A stretch of DNA of 14,773 nucleotides from Lachnospiraceae bacterium (GTDB taxonomy: Bacteria > Bacillota_A > Clostridia > Lachnospirales > Lachnospiraceae), in the NCBI GenBank assembly GCA_009774655.1, contig VSOD01000058.1:1-14773 (forward strand). The letters run 5' to 3'. The notes under the pieces are model-generated. The model was not told where the DNA came from. It made no database searches and saw only the letters and a program-made list of their open reading frames with translations. How positions within the stretch are numbered: the stretch's first letter is position 1; every line of letters starts with the position of its first letter. Positions 13,256 to 14,773 of this stretch are shown in pieces. The position numbers and the translations under genes are program-made.

Positions 13256-13888
13256 ATGGAAAACAGAGTAAAAGAAGTATACGGACAGATCAGAATGCCG
13301 GAACAGTGCAGCCAGCGTATTGAAGAGGCAATGCGAAATAAACAGCGAAATAAGCAGGCGGACACATCAAAAGATCCGGCGGGATACAGACGGCTTCCGG
13401 GGCCGGCAGTCGCGTTGGCAACGGCTCTGCTGCTGGTGCTGGCCAACGGAACCGCATATGCATATACCGGAGAGGGGATCATCAGCCGGATTTTATCTTT
13501 TGCCAACAATGCCATATTTACGGAATCGGTGGATGAAGAGGGGAATATGGTTTCCAGTGCCACGCTTGACACGGCAAATGCGACGGCACCGGCAGTCTAT
13601 CAGGATGGCCGCCTCTGGTTTACGGCGAACGGAGAAAATATCGACATTACGGAGCAGATTTCCGACAGTCAGGCGTATATTTATGATTACAGGGACAGCC
13701 AGGGGATCAAGCATTATCTGATTCTGGGCGGCGATCCGGAAACGTTCAGCTATGCGGAATTTCTGTATGATGAGAATAAAAATCCGGCATGGGTCGGGGG
13801 ATATTTCACGTCAGGAAAAGTGGGAGAAACGATCAATCCCGTCTGGCTGGAGAATGCCAAGGCGAAACTTGGGATTCCGTGGCCGTAG
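13256..13888 (+). CDS. Membrane protein, probable anti-sigma factor
   Basis: A 210-residue protein with a short cytoplasmic, charged N-terminus (about 1-48), one membrane segment (about 49-69, PAVALATALLLVLANGTAYAY) and an extracellular domain (70-210). This is the layout of anti-sigma factors of Lachnospiraceae ECF operons. I see no zinc motif (ZAS) in the cytoplasmic part. ATG 13256 has AAGGAGGAGG (13238-13247) eight bases upstream; the TTG directly before it (13253) is a less likely start. The start lies three bases after the sigma gene's stop, so translation is coupled. The anti-sigma role rests on context and topology; the extracellular domain is unidentified. Confidence 0.72.
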   Translation: MENRVKEVYGQIRMPEQCSQRIEEAMRNKQRNKQADTSKDPAGYRRLPGPAVALATALLLVLANGTAYAYTGEGIISRILSFANNAIFTESVDEEGNMVSSATLDTANATAPAVYQDGRLWFTANGENIDITEQISDSQAYIYDYRDSQGIKHYLILGGDPETFSYAEFLYDENKNPAWVGGYFTSGKVGETINPVWLENAKAKLGIPWP

Positions 13889-13894
13889 GTACAG

Positions 13895-13987
13895 TAAATG
13901 ACATAACAAATTGTTGCTTCCGGTTCCTGCCTCAGTCATATATTGAAACTTTTGCAGGACCGAAAGCACAATTTCTAATGTCGTTAA
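13895..13987 (+). repeat. Long imperfect hairpin between anti-sigma and lipoprotein genes
   Basis: 13900-13930 and 13954-13982 are imperfect inverted repeats: about 26 paired bases with three mismatches and two single-base bulges, a 23-base loop, and a few weaker pairs extending to 13895 and 13987. There is no T-run, so it is not a standard terminator. It could be an RNA processing site that sets relative expression, or a small palindromic repeat element. Confidence 0.65.
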
Positions 13988-14023
13988 TTATAAAATCAAA
14001 AAATTGATAAAAAGGAGACTGTT

Positions 14024-14773
14024 ATGAAGAACAAATGGATAAAAACACTGGCGGTGACACTGGTCGTGGTCTGCATGGCCGGATGCGGGGTGAAGGATGC
14101 GGCAGGACCGCTTTCGGATGGCGTGATGGCGAAGGAAGCAGAGTCCGGTCAGGATCTGGCAGAGAAGGTGTCTGCGGAAACGAAGACTGCGTCAAAGGGC
14201 AGACAGGATAAGCGTGCGGCGGCCCTCAACGGGGAATTGTTCGACGGCCGGAGCATACAGATCTGGAAGGGGAAGGAAAATACGCTTCTGGCTTTAAAGG
14301 AAGATATGCTGTATCTTTATGACGCGGTGACGGCACAGATCGTGGCACAGACGAAGACAGAAGAATGGGATATGCTTGACTTTTATTCGTATAAGGATGG
14401 ATATTGTGCGATCGGTGTACCCAAAAGCGGATTACCCTATGCGGATGCGGAGAAAGAGGGGGAACAGATGGTGGGATTCAGTTTTGAAGGGGAGATGGGA
14501 TGTCTGTGCATTTTTTACGATAATGTCCTGAAAGAGACGCGGAGAATGATTTTGAATGATATTGTACCGACCGCAGCGCTGGCTGAATGGACTGTTTCAC
14601 ATGACGGAACACTGCTTGCCTATTGCGATAATTGGGAGGGGATGAATCTTTACGATCTCAACAGCCGGAAGAAACAGAAAGTGACGGATTTGTGGACGAG
14701 TGAAAACAACATAGATCTTTTGGGGGCTTCAGCGCTCTTCTTTGATGAAGACGACAGTCATATTGTGTTTAGC
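14024..14773 (+). CDS. Lipoprotein with beta-propeller-like repeats, 3' partial
   Basis: A 250-codon open frame that runs off the right edge. The N-terminus is a lipoprotein signal: a basic start, a hydrophobic stretch and a lipobox CMAGC with the lipidated Cys at 21. A charged linker follows (about 25-65). Then come strands that resemble WD40/TolB-type propeller blades, such as SIQIWKGKENTLLALKEDML and VSHDGTLLAYCDNWEGMNLYDLNSRK. It would sit on the outer face of the membrane, next to the extracellular domain of the anti-sigma protein, and may supply or sense the signal, or be a regulon target. AAAGGAG lies six bases before ATG 14024. Function beyond this is unknown. Confidence 0.75.
   Translation, partial: MKNKWIKTLAVTLVVVCMAGCGVKDAAGPLSDGVMAKEAESGQDLAEKVSAETKTASKGRQDKRAAALNGELFDGRSIQIWKGKENTLLALKEDMLYLYDAVTAQIVAQTKTEEWDMLDFYSYKDGYCAIGVPKSGLPYADAEKEGEQMVGFSFEGEMGCLCIFYDNVLKETRRMILNDIVPTAALAEWTVSHDGTLLAYCDNWEGMNLYDLNSRKKQKVTDLWTSENNIDLLGASALFFDEDDSHIVFS

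Overview
The window looks like chromosome from a gut-type Lachnospiraceae or related clostridial bacterium (Bacillota). The basis is moderate GC, strong AGGAGG-type ribosome binding sites, and families common there: paired WYL regulators, an AAA-ATPase-like/PD-(D/E)XK protein, a CD3324-type small HTH protein, DUF1062 and DUF3990. This is inferred from protein character only. The first bases match the Nextera/Tn5 mosaic-end adapter, so the left edge is very probably a contig end with adapter carry-over.

Left part (1-4800). Two ABC-2 type permease genes (the first truncated at the left edge) form the tail of an ABC exporter operon on the + strand. They abut two WYL-domain regulator genes on the - strand. 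Divergent from these is a + strand gene for the C-terminal vWA half of a DUF2828 protein. Between them lies a tRNA-like element: a perfect T-arm closed by a 12-position helix with one mismatch. WYL regulators, a Ro60-like vWA protein and a tRNA-mimic RNA together recall bacterial Ro/Y-RNA (RNA quality control) loci. Here the vWA gene has lost its N-terminal half and the neighbouring WYL gene has no convincing start, so the locus may be decayed.

Middle part (4800-9560). An AT-richer cassette encodes a DUF3990 (ADP-ribosyltransferase-like) protein and a partner with a DUF3791-like front half, which looks like a toxin-antitoxin pair, possibly with a short third ORF. It ends in a large palindrome built of 9-bp iterations that separates it from a convergent class 1 isoprenoid synthase-like gene. 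A 396-bp divergent intergenic region leads to a 570-aa AAA-ATPase-like/PD-(D/E)XK protein.

Right part (9560-14773). A CD3324-family protein, a SAM methyltransferase and a DUF1062 zinc-ribbon protein lie on the + strand. The CD3324 and DUF1062 genes are each preceded by an eight-codon upstream ORF ending GCA-TAG that runs straight into a related hairpin. This repeated leader is the best candidate for an undescribed regulatory element here. A convergent alpha/beta hydrolase follows on the - strand beyond a strong hairpin. The window ends with an ECF sigma factor / membrane anti-sigma / lipoprotein operon; the lipoprotein runs off the right edge, and a long imperfect hairpin sits in front of it.
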